Part shown: positions 1-12,524 of the stretch, in pieces
How the letters are laid out: each line of letters opens with the position of its first letter
Numbering within the stretch: the first letter of the stretch is position 1
NCBI GenBank assembly: GCA_003439945.1
Contig: QVRM01006790.1
Coordinates: 1 to 64,000, forward strand
Reading direction: 5' to 3'
Source of the DNA: Dermanyssus gallinae
Lineage: Eukaryota; Arthropoda; Arachnida; Mesostigmata; Dermanyssidae
DNA length: 64,000 nt
Made by a program: the position numbers and the translations under genes
The notes under the pieces: generated by a model
The model's database searches: none
What the model saw: the letters and a program-made list of their open reading frames with translations, nothing else
Told to the model about the DNA's origin: nothing

Positions 1-2002
1 CTGGCGCGATCCCCGACCACCAGCATATGACAAGAAAGCAGAGCCAGTAGATGCGCAGATATGTAAGGCGATGAGTAAGAGACGTAGTTTGTTAAGCTCA
101 GTGTAGGTCGTAAAAGTTTACTATAGAACAGGGGTTACTTGGGTGTTTGGCGGGGACTGCAACAATAATATGTGTATTTAAAATATTTTCCGCGCCTGCT
201 CGCAATCCTGTATAGATTACTCCCAAGAACAGCTTTAATCTTTGCATCGAGGACTCTCACCCCCTGAAATACTCACTCGCAGATCGTTATCATTCTAGGG
301 GGAGGCTACTAGACTGTCGTAAGCCGTGCTAGTTTACCCCCAGCAATCATCAGTTTCTCGAAGCTCAACCAAAAATGTTTCCCTGCTTTTAGATCTATCA
401 GCGCTATTTTCGTGCAAGCACGACTCCATGACGGAATTTCCAGAAATTTGCTGAGCCACTAAATCTCAGCTAAGATCTTCAGATCCGAATCTCACTCAGA
501 TAACGGTCAGTGCACGCACATGCTTGCCGGACTGAGAAACGTATATATAACGAGAGACACTGGGTTTTAGAGACAAATGCCGCTGGAGATATCTTAACAA
601 GCCATTTTTTCTGTTCTGGAACGTTTCTGGAATCCATTATGCACAATAGGCCGATTAGCCTAGAGCGTACGATATACTGCTGTATACGGCTAACTTTAAA
701 TGCTGTAACTGTCGTTTCGGTTTAATCAAGGTTATTGTTATGGGGCTCCTTATCCGCAAGAAGCTATTCACCGAAAAATAAGATTGCGGCTGCATAAACC
801 ATTTTAAAGTCAAGAACAACCACATAGGTCTGCCAACTTCAAGCGGGGTCGTCAGGCGGTCAATAATCTAAACTCGCTAAGATATACATACCCTCATATG
901 TCATCGCTGACATTGTGTACGAAAAACATTGCTGTTTTAAGGGACATTTTGGTGTTTCGTACTGGAACGTTAAGAATTGCCCTTATAATTTCGAACACCA
1001 CTCTTAAGCAAATTAAGAAAGGTTTAGGTAGGGGCAGTAGCGGAGATCCGCGCCTTAAGAAGATTAAAATAGATATTTATCCGTAAAAGTATATCCTAAA
1101 TGAAAGTTAGTCGAGTTACAATTTATTTACGCTACGATTCTTAAGCATCACCGTTTCTTGTGACGTGTATATATTTGTATCAAATAGAAGGATTATATAT
1201 TATTATTATTAATTTAAACTACTAACAAAGAGCCAATAAAGACGACGATGAAGGCCCGGCCTTTTATTCACAGAGATCAAAGAGGGCTATGCAAAGGGAC
1301 CGCTCGCTAATCTGCCGAATAGCCTGGCACGGATACCACCGTCACATACAACCGAACTGTTTTATTATTGAAGGGTGGGTTTGCAGCTTTTGTGAAGAGA
1401 GTGGGCTTTTGGACACTACCACATGCCTGTGTATGCAGACATTCGCTGAAGGTCCCTGTAACCCAAAACTAACAATATATTGTGAGACTGTACTGACACA
1501 TTTTGACAAATCAATTAACTGTCTACCAGTTTTATGATAGAATAAACACTGACTTGAATAAGACGTGACCCGTTAGGCATAGACGACGATGGAAACATAA
1601 AGCACGCTGTTGTTGTACCGGATTCTACAACTAGCGTTTATATGTATTCAAAGTATCATCTGCTGATGTCCGCAGCCCTGGATTTATCGTCCAGTAGTGC
1701 CACAATTCCGTGGGAAACATCAATTCCTCAACAAAGAAATTATCAACAACAACAACAAACACTTGATTCAGTAAAACGACAAATTTCCATAGATCAGCCA
1801 GATATGCCACGCGACTCATTCAGGATACTGAATGGGTGATAGGGTGTTTCCGTTTGGAGATTTCCAAGGTCTGCTGTATCCTGCAGAGGCGATGCTGGGT
1901 TCTTGTACATATACTATATAGCGGTTCTCTTTTACACACCTACTATACACATACACTATATAGCGTTCTTGGATTTTGTGGGCTCCCCTATATTTAGTCA
2001 GG
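1..2002. other. AT-rich stretch without a recognised gene
   Basis: I see no transposon motif, tRNA or long tandem repeat here. Open frames are all under 85 codons and have no recognisable motifs. A short CAA run lies near 1745-1760. Unique non-coding DNA is the simplest reading. Confidence 0.5.

Positions 2003-2037
<35 letters not shown>
2003..2037. repeat. (AC)n(AT)n microsatellite
   Basis: A short AC run passes directly into about thirteen AT units. Confidence 0.95.
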
Positions 2038-2039
2038 CC

Positions 2040-3830
2040 GGGACGACGTGGGGTGTCAAAACATCCCCTGACAGCACTTTGCTTATCCTCTCGGCTCCAT
2101 CGTAGGACAATTAAACACAGGGTCTCGACCTGAAGCCGCCGCGTCGGATGGCCAGCCAGCCAGCCAGCTCGATCGTGAAGCTAACAAGATAGACAGAGAC
2201 TCGCCGAGTAGGCAAGTTAGTGTGGCAGGAGGACGCCGAAGAAGAGGCCACATCTTCCACGCTTAGACACTGTTGAGCACTCAGACCGCTGCTGTGCCGC
2301 TGCTGTCTCTGGGGGGCTGTGCGTGTTGGCTAGAAGCTGCCATCACCGTCGCCACCGCCGCCATGTCGAAGACTGCGATAAACAGCAGCAGCAGCAGCAG
2401 CAGTGCAACCAACCTCTTCATAGCCCTTGTCTCGCCAGTATATCGGTGATGTGATGAGACGCCGGGGCAGAGTTGAGCTCGACCGAGGACGACGCCGACG
2501 AAACTTTGCCAGGCCGGCAACAACGCAAGCAAGCCAGGGCGATGGACAGGTAGAGATGGTACAGATGCTGCGTCGCCAGAGTGAGATCTAGCAGAGATAG
2601 CGTGTGTATGTGAGAGGCAGAGAGAGAGAGAGAGAGCGCGCGCGCGTGAGAGAGGAAAAGTGAAGCCTATTAGAAGAGAAAGAAGAAGAGAATGGAAGAA
2701 GAGAAAGTAAGGAATAGGCCATGAGAAGAGACGCAGACGGAAAGATACACAGCAAGAATAAGATAGAGGGGGGAGCGACGGATATCAGTGAGAAGGGTAG
2801 TATAGGTAGTGGTAGTAGTGGTGGTGGTGCTGCTGCTGCTGCCAGGAACAGCGGGGTCGCCGTTGAATAACACAACTCGAAGTTGCCTACTGCAGGACAA
2901 CATAGACCAAGACAGCAGCAGCAGCAGCGGCAGCATAAGTGGTGGTTGTCGGCGGCACAGCGTTGTTCGACCTTCTATGAGCATAAACGAGAGCTGGAGG
3001 GGTGAGTCTCAGTCATAGCGGTACGTCGTAAGATGGAGTGCTTGCCGACCCCCAGCACACGCAAGGCAGCACTGCTTCTTCTGTGGCTGACGTTGGCCCA
3101 CGCGACGGCCAGTGCGGCCTCACTATTGGCGCTTGATTTCCGTCTCGGATAATGGTGGTGATGATGATGCTGGCGATGATGACGCTGACGGAGATGAGGT
3201 TTCTACGGCGTATCGGCGGTGGCCATGATGCCGCTTTAGCTACTGGTGCAGATGCGGTTGTTGCTGTTGTTGTTGTTGTTGATGTTCTTGTGCTTGTTGT
3301 TGATGTTGTTGATGTTGTTGTGCTTGTTGGTGATGTTGTTGTGCTTGTTATTATTGTATCCCTTGTTGTTGTTGTTGTAGATGGCGCTGCCGCGTAGCGT
3401 CCGTCGTCGTCTTCGTCTGTCGTCGGGCGACTCTGCAGCTCTGACTTCGCGTGATAAGGCTTAACAATCAGGAATATCGTTATCGGGTCGTAAACTAGCT
3501 CGGGCTAGTGCCGAGGGCCGCCGCTCGTGTCTAGAGAATCCCAGAGGAACCGCTTTATAGGATCTGACGCCACTGTATACCATAGTGAAGCAGTCGAGCT
3601 GAGCTGCTGCCGGATGCTCCGCGAGATTGCGATAACAACAAGCCAACATCGCTAACGACCAATGGGTATCGGCTGTTTGTGTGCCAACAAGCATGATGGC
3701 GGTGGAAGGCCGAGCGCGATTCTGTGATTACTACCGCGTAGGGATCAGCAACAAGACGAACAACCGAACCCACAAGGTATCGAGCAGCTCCTCCCTTCGC
3801 AAGCACTGACTGTTAATTCTGCTGCGCTGG
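2040..3830. other. GC-richer, microsatellite-dense island
   Basis: Base composition rises clearly here. The stretch holds GCCA runs (about 2150-2170), CAG runs (2383-2402, 2912-2930), a GA tract (2618-2660) and a GTT tract. Several short frames are open on both strands, but they are made mainly of single-residue or dipeptide repeats and resemble no protein I know. It could be a promoter region, an untranslated exon or regulatory DNA; the sequence alone does not decide. Confidence 0.5.
3252..3381. repeat. GTT/GAT-type trinucleotide tract
   Basis: Imperfect GTT, GAT and GCT triplets run for about 130 bases. The open frame across them is a valine/leucine/aspartate low-complexity artefact. Confidence 0.9.
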
Positions 3831-3874
3831 GTAAAGCATGCATCCTTTGCGATCAGAGTACGTCAGTATTAAAT

Positions 3875-3877
<3 letters not shown>

Positions 3878-3906
<29 letters not shown>
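3878..3906. repeat. (TA)n microsatellite
   Basis: About fourteen uninterrupted TA units. Confidence 0.95.
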
Positions 3907-3909
<3 letters not shown>

Positions 3910-4850
3910 ATACCGGTACGTCGTAATGTTGGTGCAGAACAATATATAATAGTATAGAATACCTATATATATATACATATTTCATTCGCGTTTGTTCGTG
4001 ACGAAACTTCAATTTGCACCTGCTGGTGATCCGGGATCCCAAAGGCTCTATGCAATTTTAAAATCAAGACCTTGTACTTTCCGTCAAGAGTTCGTTCTAT
4101 GCCTATGTTCGTTCTATACACGTTCATGCCATAACATCCGTCAAGAGATCGTGGAACCGTTGTAAGGTACCTGCTTTGATGTTGAATTCCTTTCTCAGAA
4201 GATGGACAGCAATAAACGAATCAGAAAAGCTTCTGCTAACCCCTGGCAAAAAGCAAGCTCTCACTATGAACACTTTCATTCAGTCGTCGGTCGAGTTTGG
4301 AGCTAGGCCGCTACTTTGCGAATGTCCAGAACGTATTAAATGTCGTTAGATACCTTCTTCAGGCCCTCCACAAGAAGGGAGCACTTCATGTACTCCATAC
4401 GTTCAGCGAAGACCTACGTGGGTCTAAAAGCTGCTATATTAAAAGCTAAAAATCAGACCGGACCTTAGAGGTAATTCTGCTAAATGTCAAAATGCAGCAA
4501 TGTCGTAAACCATCCTACACATGTGGTCTTTTTCAACGAGTTGAATGAGCGGCAAAAGCATAGATATCTTCCGGCTTAGCGAATCCAAATGGTGACTGTG
4601 GGCAATTAACGATCCGTTATTTCTAACAGACACCATAGCAGATATCCTTCTAAGCATTGTAAGGCGAACAAATGGACGTACAGGCGGATTCTTCTTTCCC
4701 CCGAAAGGTTAATAGAGGCATTTGATCGAAAAACCTGTGTATGACGCACCGTTCGCACCGGGTCAATCAGAGCGGGAGCTACCATCAAACAAGGACACGA
4801 ACAGCTGATTCTTAACCTCACGTGACACCTTTTTCCACCATTTTTATTAA
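3907..4850. other. Stretch without a recognised gene
   Basis: Unique-looking DNA between a microsatellite and the LINE relic whose 3' end lies at 4851. No motif recognised on either strand. Confidence 0.45.
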
Positions 4851-5310
4851 GGCGAGCACTGCCGAGTGTGCAAACGTATTGTAAATGATTCGATACAATT
4901 CAAATGCACCTTTATTTTGTCAAAGGGGGGACATTATTTACAATTTACAAACAGTTACCTAGATACATACAATAGTCAGTTTACTTGTGTGCCGACATTT
5001 GCACTGTTAGCGTTTCAAGTTTTCAGTGCCCTCGCCATCCGCCACGAAAACACGGTATTTACACGATCTGTCTTGACAATTTGTTTCGACGAGATGGTGT
5101 TACCGCTTTTAAGATTGTAGTTTGACTTATTTGATGAGTTTATGATACGATTGAACGTGCTATAATCCGCTCTGGGCTGAAGTTCCTGAATAGGGCTTAT
5201 AACAATAGAATTTGGGGCAATGTTACACCTTAACGAGACACGACGAAGGAATCTCCTCTGTACACTTTCCATTGCTTCAATGTGTTTATCTAAATAACTG
5301 AATAATAAAT
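4851..5310 (-). pseudogene. CR1/Jockey-like LINE, C-terminal relic with 3' end
   Basis: Read on the minus strand, the frame enters near 5310 and gives the run HIEAMESVQRRFLRRV. This matches the conserved 'I-E-x-V-Q-R-R-F' segment that follows the reverse-transcriptase domain of CR1/Jockey-type LINEs. A leucine-rich 'LQPRADYSTFNRIIN' stretch follows, as in that family. The frame stops at 5015 and the remainder to about 4851 is 3' untranslated sequence. The last 40 bases (4851-4890) recur almost exactly at 23356-23395 in the other orientation, which marks them as the element's 3' end. The 5' end is truncated close to a (TA)n tract. Family-level assignment is fairly secure; the clade is inferred. 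Confidence 0.6.
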
Positions 5311-5349
5311 CATTACAATATTTTCAATAAATATATATATATATTTTTT

Positions 5350-5352
<3 letters not shown>

Positions 5353-5402
<50 letters not shown>

Positions 5403-5412
5403 GATATATATA
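5353..5412. repeat. (TA)n microsatellite
   Basis: Long AT alternation, preceded by a second short AT tract at 5329-5344. It abuts the truncated 5' side of the LINE relic. Confidence 0.9.
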
Positions 5413-5825
5413 CATCCATTCACAACATATTAACAAATCATTGTGTACGCATTTTGTTTAGTCAGCTGTAGCATGGTAGGCAACTAGCTTTCGTCAGGAT
5501 GCCATGATGCGCTCGAACAGAAAGTCTCGTAGAGAGGCAGCCCTGGAAAGCATGAACCAACACTACGCCGTGACTTTGACATGAATTGCGCCGTGCTGCG
5601 ACCGTGTGTGTGTATGTAACTGAACAAAGGCGTGAATAAAAGCCGCTCGCTGCACCAGGCAAGTATTTGTGCAGTGTGACGCGCGACGACTCACACCGCC
5701 ACTGCCACCGCCACCCATCACTGTCGCAAACTGCCGGTATAAAGCATCAGCGAGAGACAAGTCATCTTCAAAGACAAAGAAGCGCAAAAGACATCGTAGT
5801 TTACTCACATATGAAGTATGTGTGC

Positions 5826-5830
<5 letters not shown>

Positions 5831-5890
<60 letters not shown>
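5831..5890. repeat. (TA)n microsatellite followed by GA-rich DNA
   Basis: About 27 TA units, then a GAGA/GCGC-rich segment to about 5935. Confidence 0.95.
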
Positions 5891-5891
<1 letters not shown>

Positions 5892-6238
5892 ATAAAAGGA
5901 GAGAGAGAGAGCGCGCGAGAAAGGGAGAGCGAGAGAGGCCAAAGAGCCCCAAGACAACAGCGGGAAATATGTCACGCCCGAGGCCGGCGGTCACGTCTGA
6001 GCTCTTCCAGCACGTAGCGCCGCCTGTCCCTCGTCGTTCACTAGCCGCTGTATGTTTGCAGCTTCCGGCCAAGGAAGGAAAGATGACGCTACTTTGACGG
6101 GCGGATTTCACGTGATTCTTCTGCGCCTAAGCCTTTCACAGCCCATCAGTTGCGCTTTTCCACGTTCTCTCCCGCCTTCTTATTCACTGTCTATTTATCT
6201 CTCTCTCGTTCGCTGGCGTCTCCTCTCTCTCACTTTCG

Positions 6239-6264
6239 CTCTCTCTCTCTCTCTCTCTCTCTCT
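6239..6264. repeat. (CT)n microsatellite
   Basis: Thirteen uninterrupted CT units, within a wider CT-rich stretch from about 6195. Confidence 0.9.
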
Positions 6265-6509
6265 AACATAACCGCCATTTCTTTCTCCCCCTCTCTCGAA
6301 TTCCTTTTCTTTCTCTTTCGTTGTGTCTTTATGTTTCTCCTCTCTGGTGGTGCCAGAGCCATTCCCGAGGGTCTAAGCGGGACCATAAACATACGTCGCA
6401 GTTTACCCGCCGTCCTCATCATAGTGCTTGGCTGAAGTTGCGATCTACGAGTGGCAATGACATTTTACATTCACTTGCATTCGCGACGGAACGTGCTGGC
6501 CCCGCTATT

Positions 6510-6590
6510 TCTACCACTACTACTACCACTACTACTACTACTACTACTACTTCAACCACATCTACTGCTGCTGCTGCTGCTGTCGCTACC
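6510..6590. repeat. (TAC)n(CTG)n compound triplet tract
   Basis: TAC triplets followed by a CTG run. Frames across it are homopolymeric and not taken as coding. Confidence 0.9.
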
Positions 6591-9500
6591 GCAGTTGTAT
6601 GCTTATCACGAACGCGAGTGTAGCGCCAGCAGTGCTTGGCGGCACGTATGCCCATGGCGCTCCATATTTGCCGCTTCCGACCAATAACAACCATGATAAC
6701 TATGACAACGATGACAACAACAACGGCGATGACGACAACAACAGCAACAACAACGATGACAACATCAGCAACAACAATCACAATAACAACTCAACAGCAA
6801 CGACGATGATGACAACAACAGACGACGAAGCGTACCCAACCAAGTCCTCGTCTCACTGTATGGACAAACGACCTTCATCTGGCGGCGCATCTCTGGTAGA
6901 CAAACTAGCCCGCACGAACCCTTCAATTGCAAGATGGAGATTTTTGCGCGATTTCTCTATGTGACCCTAATTAACAACGGGCATAAACGCGCAAAAGCGC
7001 ATCGTTAAATAGTGGCAAATTGGCAATTCAAACTAAAGCAACAAGCTTGTAGCCAACGTGGCATGGCATATCATCAAGCTAACTCTATATATATACAGAA
7101 TAAAACATATTTACATTTATATACACACATTTTTTTATGTACACACACAAACATTCATATATGCCACGGCTGCAGGGACTAAAGTTTGAAGTCACAACTA
7201 GCAAATATCTATTATAGAAGGCAGCCGGTGGGTTAGTAAAAGTTATGCGTAACTCCGTACGAAAAATTCGTGATCGATTACCAATCGCTAATACTTGTTG
7301 TTGCTCAACGAATTGACTAGCGGCAGCCGGCAGCCATGTGTAGTGTACGGACGTTGAGATTGACTGGACGCGACCATCGGCCGGACGACAGGCGAAGCTG
7401 CGTTACGGCAGTCGAGTTCCGATAGAGGCAAGCGTCGGAACGTGTAAGGACGAGGCCATCAGTGCGTTATCAGAGAGGCAACACGTCCTGGCAGGCCAGC
7501 ATCTGTGGCCGTTCCTCATTGGATGTAGGCCGCCGGCGAACCATCAAACGAAAATAAGTCACTATTGGTTAATTGATTATAGCCGATGCTTCTGGACGAC
7601 GAAGATGTTGAGAGCGGCAAGGGAGAGGTTTGCACGTCTGCACATGTTATGCTGCTACAGCAACAACAACAACAACAACAACAACAGCAGCGACTTCTGC
7701 TACTACATGAGACTACGCCTACACTCTATACTATGTTGGCCGCCACCGCCTGGTTTTCTTGTGCCGCCATTACAGGACTCTTGGGACCGGTTGTCGACAG
7801 CAGCAGCTACCAGGACCAGCAGCGGTAGCTAGGAACTAGTCATGTTCCTAGCGCGGGCAAGGTAGTAGTAAACTTTCACAGAATACTTGCCAGATTTGCA
7901 GCCACTGTGTGTGATCCAAGGACTAGATCCAACAGCTGCTGTGTTTGCGACGTGGGATGCGACGTGCTGTGCTAACTTGTTGCAAACAGCTCTTTCGGTT
8001 TCAGCAGTGGGTACTAGCGGACGGAGTCTGCGCAGTTATCGTTTGCCTGGGAAATAAAGAGAGAGAGAGAGAACGAGAGAAAGGGAGGTTTACAAGGAGA
8101 TGCAAAGTGAGAGAAAGACCGTTAAGCTGAGTAGCAGCATGTATCCTAAACTTAATCCGACTGAACTCTTCTGCGTTCCAACGTGGTTCCATCGATTTGT
8201 TTTTTCGATTCTGCGCGTTGCTAGAGCAGGCGCGTTGTGTATCCATGGCAGCAGCAGCAATAGAAGCAACACCAACAACAACGACAACAACAACAATTAC
8301 AATATACGTATGAGTTAGCAGCTTGCGCGCGAGTTTTGCCCTTGTTGCCATCAGCTGCCACCAGCAGAACGAACGTGTGTTAACTAAAGTCGGGCTTTAC
8401 TGAAAAAGCCAGCTGCCCACTTTCGGACCGTAGTAGTTAATTGCTCATCGATCGATCAGCTCGGGAAGCTGAAGAGGGGCAAGTGTGGAAGTGATGGTTG
8501 TAATCCTCGTAATCGTAGTAGTAGTAGTAGTAGCCGGTCGGTCCGTGCTGCACCCCTCCGACGGCACGCATGAGAAGAATCTATCGAAAGGCCCACAACC
8601 AGCACGAGAGAGAGAAAACACCCAGGCAAATAATCGCTTGCAGTTTCTGCGGTTTGTGCCAGCTGGAGGAAGGGGAACGGGGGTGTTGGAGGGAAGTGGC
8701 GTCCTGCAACAGACCGAGGCGCCAGATTAAAAATGACTACTGTCCACGTTGCAGGCGTCCTGCTCGATAGCCGCTGCCAGCTGCCTATAATCTCTATCAT
8801 CACTTCATCATCACCCCCTTAACTGGGAGCAGAGGTGGCAAGGTAGCGTTCTGCCTTCACCCACGCACGCGCGCGGCCCCATTAAACGATTCACGCAATT
8901 TGACGGAACGAGCCGATACACGTACGCGTTCACCTCCCGCTTCGTGCATGACTCAAACCCAGCCTTTCCCTTCTTCTCCTTCCCAGGGTCTCCCTCTCTA
9001 TCTCGCTTTCTCTCGCTCTCTATTATACACATAGGTTCGCACATACCTAAGTATACGCATATACAGAGGATGATAGTGCAGTTGCATCTACTCTGTCGGC
9101 CTCTCTAGAGACTAATAGGGGCTTCCCCCATAGAGGTAGGTTGAGACACTCGTGGGAATCGGGGCGCAGTGGGGCGGGATGCAATCTCTCTCCTGTTGCC
9201 AGCCTGTTTAGTGTGTCCGATACCAATCGATACGTTCTGAGAGTCCGACGAAGGACGTGAGAGAGAGAGAGAGGGACAGGGAAAACGCTGCCGAGAGAGC
9301 GCTAGAAAGAACGACAGTGAATGAGAGAAAGAAACTCTCTCTCTGGTCGAGTGCACGTGGATTCACCACTCCCAACGGACATCGGCTGGCCACGCTCTCA
9401 GTTCAGTCGTCCAATTGGAATCTGCTTCACGGGTTGTAAACGAACGCGTGTTTAAACGGTTGATAGGTGGTTGGTTACGAAAGGCTGTGTTGTCACTCAC

Positions 9501-9666
9501 TGTCTGCATCGCACATCAGGTGCTACATGTACGATCTTTGCTAGTGAGCTGGGGACCGAAACAACTTCGGACGGGTGCCGCAATCTGGCCAAGGGGACGT
9601 TGTATCCACATACCGTAGCCAGGTTGGCAGAGTTTTAGCTGGCTATGAACTGCGTTTGCAATTGTG

Positions 9667-9669
<3 letters not shown>

Positions 9670-9710
<41 letters not shown>
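9670..9710. repeat. (TA)n microsatellite
   Basis: About twenty AT units. Confidence 0.95.
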
Positions 9711-9713
<3 letters not shown>

Positions 9714-10869
9714 TGTTTTCAGCAATTTAGTCCGGTGTATACGTACATAAAGAGACCGTTGTCATCTCTAATATCAAAGGAAATAAAAAAAATAACGGTA
9801 AAATAGAGAACAGCAGTTTGCTACATGTCAACCCCAATGCTGAATAAATAGATACAAATACAGCGTTTTGCTGCATTTAAATCCTTTTTTGTTCTTTAAA
9901 GGTTCTGCGCTGTCACACTCCGTAAGCAAAATAATCGCTTTTAAATATTCTCTTTGCATGCAGATTTGGCGCTAAATTATTTTCTGCGTTAATCAGCCGC
10001 GTTAAGCTAATGTGGTGATGTTACGTGCATTTGTTTTCCTACAGTCGATCAGTTGTGCAAACTAAAATGTCTGGACCACCAACCATGGTATTAAAAAAGT
10101 TATGTCTAGGTTACTGTCGGGGTATCGTGATAAGCAGTATTAAGATGTGTTTCAAAGAATATTATCGGGCTGTAGCGTAGCAGTGTTGGGCTCGTAAGCT
10201 CCTTTTCAGTATGAAAAATCGTAATGAAAAACATTATAATTTCACCAATGACGTGCTCTTGTCCTACTTGGGGCATGTAGTTTGCTAGCCGTCGCATAGG
10301 GCTAGAAACGGTTAGTGAATCCAGAATAGTGCAGACAATAAAAGGGCAGCCGGAAGCCTTTCATACTGATAGTGCAATATCGGCAATAATATTAAAGACT
10401 GTATTCCTATCGTATTCGTGTAGGTGTGGAACGTAGTCATGGCAAGAACTTACTGCGTACATAATTTGATAAATGCAGTGAAGGTAAAGCAATAGGACCC
10501 GATATAGCTCCGACTTCCCTGTATATATTTATGTGTGCTGTCGGCTTATCATTGAAGTGCGTAGGACTTAGCTAAACGTAACCTGGCCGCGTTTCTCTAG
10601 CCTGCAACAGTTATCTAGAGTCCAAGCTGGCATCGAAGTGCGAGACTATCAAACATTGATAGGAGTTCGGAAGCAGCTTTGTTTAAATTCTTCTTGAAGG
10701 TTTTAAAGTGTTTAGTTCTCATGGCGGCTTTACAGAAGTTTGATAACCTATTTTGTTTGAAATGCGAGACAGGAATGTCCGATATACGTAACACGTTTGG
10801 CGACTCTGCTTAAAGGCTGCCTATGAAGTTGCAAAAAAGACTTCCTGAAAGTTCTATCCTCCTAGCATT
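9711..10869. other. AT-rich stretch, possible LINE tail
   Basis: No gene recognised. On the minus strand, 10740-10610 gives a lysine/phenylalanine-rich run (KHFKTFKKNLNKA) that resembles the extreme C-terminus of some LINE polyproteins. It is too short to assign. Confidence 0.3.
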
Positions 10870-10985
10870 CCGTTGATTGCTTATGTACTGGAATTAATCC
10901 GTTGGTCGCTTATGTACAGGGCTTACTCCGTTGGTCGCTTATGTGCTGGGCTTATTCCGTTGGGCGCCTATGTACTGAACCTGGG
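10870..10985. repeat. 29-bp tandem repeat, four units
   Basis: Units start at 10870, 10899, 10928 and 10957. Each begins CCGTTG and carries GCTTATGT (GCCTATGT in the last). Spacing is exactly 29 bases with no indels; the divergence is by substitution. Confidence 0.92.
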
Positions 10986-12524
10986 TATTGGTCTGACTCT
11001 GGTCTCCCTGGCCAATTCATGACTGCTACGACCGTTGAAATGTCGGTCAATTATGGATGCAAAATCCAACCGATATTTCGCAGAGATGCGTGCACTGCAA
11101 CGATGTTACCCCGCATCGTTACCGCTTGATTAACGATCTCATCGTGCTCACAGCGAGCCTCCCGCTTCGGTTTAGGTTTGTAAAACCTGAACCAACAATC
11201 AGTGCGGCGAGTTCGTATGCTCGGTTTCATTTGCAAAAGCGTGACGAGTCAACGCGCAGGTAAATAGCAAGGGTCAATGGGCACTTTACACGCCATTGCC
11301 GACTTGTGGCCCGAGAAACATAGTAGAGTTTGCTCTTCTCTCTGCCTAGATTATATCATAGACAAACACCCGTGGTATGGCAACTGATTGCAAAATCAAA
11401 CTTTGCATACACGGCACCGCCCGACCCGCAAACAATAAACAACGAGATCAATCGAATTGCGAGTGCCGGACTACTGCTACTACTGTTGTTGAACGTTTGA
11501 CGCAACGTCTAGAAACGTTTGCTTTAAGGTAAAAATTTGCTACCGGTCTTTAAGGGTGGGCATGACAGCAGCAGTCGCTTGCAGGAGCCGTCGTTGTAGT
11601 AGCAGCAGGTCTACATGTTGTGCTTCTTGTCCCGGGCGCAGGGCGCGAGATACGGACGATCACGGGACGGGCTGCTGTGGATGGAATGGAGAGTCGAAGG
11701 AGAGCCGAGGGAGAGCTAGGAAGGGCCTGAACGGCCTTTTGCTTTCCGATGGCAATAGCCCAGCCGCCACCGCCACTACCGGTGATGGTGGGTGGCTTAA
11801 TAGTGTGTGGTGTCTGTCTCGTCTTGATGATAACCGCCGCTGCGTGCGCGTATCGGCCAGGCCGCCGCCGCTCGTTTAGCCTTGATGGTGGTGGTGATGG
11901 TTAGATGGTGATGGTGGTAGTAACGGTGCCGGGTTTCCGCCGCAGGGCCTGTAGCCGCCGCCTCTGGGCGCGGCAGGCACTCCCTTTGCTGCGTACTTCC
12001 CGCGTGCGCAGGCCGTGCGAACGGCGTGCAGGACCGACGTCCACGAGCGACGACCAGGACGGGCGGGGGGGGACCAAACGTACGACGATGACGAACCAGT
12101 ATGGGATGAATCGATGCGACTAACGTCGACTACGCGAAGAGTGCCGCAATGTACGTACTCTGCTTGCATGGTCGGTCGAACGGTGGGTCGGTCGGTCGGT
12201 CGTTCGGCTGGTCGCTTAGTTCGTTGTTGGTTCGTTGACTGGCTGACTTGCTGGCTGGCTGGCTTGAGCCGAATGAATCCATTTGAAGCGATCATCAATC
12301 AAAAAGTTGACGCGCTCACACACGCCCACCCGCCGTACATATAATCACACACAGGCGCGCTCATACACGTACAGTCATACAGACTTGCATACATAAGTAT
12401 GGGCATACATACATATGGGCACCTCGACATTGGCACACAAGTACAGCCGGATACATTCACATCACATCTATACACATACGCATACAGGCCGACAGACAGA
12501 CAGACATACGTGCACCCACAATAC
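10986..12524. other. Stretch without a recognised gene, GC-richer from 11.5 kb
   Basis: Holds GTA/CAG triplets (11565-11610), GGT/GAT triplets (11884-11920) and GGTC/GGCT tetranucleotide runs (12170-12270). Opposing open frames of 107-140 codons lie across these repeats and look like composition artefacts. Confidence 0.45.

Larger units (their letters stand above)
5413..9669. other. GC-richer, microsatellite-dense island
   Basis: A long stretch with no recognised gene. It holds a (TA)n tract, GA tracts (5900-5935, 8058-8085, 9257-9275), CT tracts (6195-6264), TAC/CTG triplets (6510-6590), AAC/GAT triplets (6685-6830) and CAA runs (7660-7690, 8268-8300). The GA-type tracts recur every 1-3 kb. 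One frame (7586-7828, plus) has a run of eleven glutamines but no domain I recognise and no supporting context, so I do not call it a gene. Confidence 0.5.

Noticed and set aside
7586..7828. Frame with eleven glutamines as a transcription-factor exon
   Set aside because: The glutamines come from a CAA microsatellite, of which there are many here, and no DNA-binding or other domain lies beside it.
10610..10740. LINE C-terminal fragment on the minus strand
   Set aside because: The lysine/phenylalanine-rich match is about fifteen residues with no second motif; too little to call.
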